From assembly GCA_902495085.1 (NCBI GenBank), contig CABUWA010000130.1, forward strand, positions 1-5,596: 5,596 nucleotides of DNA, written 5' to 3'. The notes beneath the pieces are model-generated. The model had not been told where the DNA came from and searched no databases. It saw only the letters and a program-made list of their open reading frames with translations. This DNA comes from an uncultured Collinsella sp. (GTDB taxonomy: Bacteria; Actinomycetota; Coriobacteriia; Coriobacteriales; Coriobacteriaceae). Every line of letters starts with the position of its first letter. Position 1 is the first letter of the stretch. Position numbers and translations under genes: made by a program. Shown one piece after another: positions 5,280 to 5,596 of the stretch.

Positions 5280-5596
5280 ATGACCGCAACCGCCAGTCGA
5301 ACCACCAACCGCAGACCCGAGCTTTTGGCGCCCGCCGGAGGGCCCGAGCCCTTTGCCGCCGCACTCGCCGCGGGGGCAGACGCCATCTATTGCGGCATGG
5401 GCAGCTTCAACGCCCGCCGCAAGGCCACCAACTTTACCGACGAGGCCTTTGAGCAAGCCTGCCGCGCCGCACATCTAGCCGGGTCGCGCGTCTACGTCAC
5501 GGTCAACATCGTCATCAAGCAGTCCGAGATGGGCGATGCGCTGCAACTCATCCATCGCTGCTCCACGCTGGGCGCCGACGCCTTCATCATCCAGGA
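5280..5596 (+). CDS. U32-family 'peptidase' (RlhA/TrhP-type RNA hydroxylation protein), N-terminal part
   Basis: The first 105 residues are visible and the frame runs off the right edge. PELLAPAGGPEPFAAALAAG (13-32) and GADAIYCGMGSFNARR (32-47) are the hallmark opening of U32 proteins, followed by VYVTVNIVIK (71-80) and LGADAFIIQ (97-105). Although annotated as peptidases, E. coli members RlhA and TrhP (YegQ) act in hydroxylation of 23S rRNA and of tRNA wobble uridine, with an Fe-S cluster in the later part of the protein. Which subgroup this is cannot be decided from the fragment. The start is firm: an in-frame TGA lies at 5250-5252, no other start codon lies between, and GAAAGG (5268-5273) sits 6 nt upstream of the ATG. 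It is divergent from ridA, and its link to purine catabolism is unclear. Confidence 0.88.
   Translation, partial: MTATASRTTNRRPELLAPAGGPEPFAAALAAGADAIYCGMGSFNARRKATNFTDEAFEQACRAAHLAGSRVYVTVNIVIKQSEMGDALQLIHRCSTLGADAFIIQ

Noticed and set aside
5162..5474. Minus-strand open frames opposite the start of the U32 gene
   Set aside because: They overlap a clear U32 N-terminus in the other strand and have no recognisable domain.

Overview
The window most resembles a Gram-positive, high-GC gut anaerobe of the class Coriobacteriia (Collinsella or a relative). This is an inference from codon use, gene content and the AT-poor coding sequence; no rRNA or other lineage marker is present. All six identified genes look intact, except the two cut by the window edges.

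Layout. The left 60% is a minus-strand cluster that reads from about 3480 down to 1: an NCS2-family purine/urate-type permease (2086-3480), the aminohydrolase SsnA (535-1890) and the N-terminus of YgfK (1-386, cut by the window edge). ygfK and ssnA are also neighbours in Escherichia coli. Both belong to the gene set (ygfK, ssnA, ygeX, ygeY, ygeW, hyuA, xdhD) that published work links to anaerobic purine/uric acid breakdown by gut bacteria. Next to the permease, across a 352-bp intergenic region of about 40% GC, a DauR/YheO-type regulator (PAS_6 plus HTH_22) is transcribed divergently (3833-4489). It is the obvious candidate controller of the cluster.

The right part holds ridA (4602-4979, minus), which converges on the regulator at a strong bidirectional terminator (4534-4571). 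A U32-family 'peptidase' gene starts at 5280 on the plus strand and runs off the window. RidA destroys 2-aminoacrylate-type enamines. Later steps of the purine pathway pass through 2,3-diaminopropionate ammonia-lyase (YgeX), which makes such an intermediate, so its position here may be functional.

How it may work together: the permease imports a purine (urate or xanthine are the best guesses), YgfK and SsnA carry out reductive/hydrolytic steps, the PAS regulator senses a ligand and controls the divergent promoters, and RidA clears a reactive by-product.

The most unusual material is non-coding. The permease-ssnA gap contains an almost gap-free series of hairpins ending in a possible three-way junction (1947-2069). 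The ygfK-ssnA gap also carries GC-rich hairpins. The predicted permease promoter is overlapped by a Fur-box-like sequence. The predicted ridA transcript begins with a 13-bp perfect hairpin. The permease carries Gln where characterised NCS2 purine transporters have a key TM8 glutamate.
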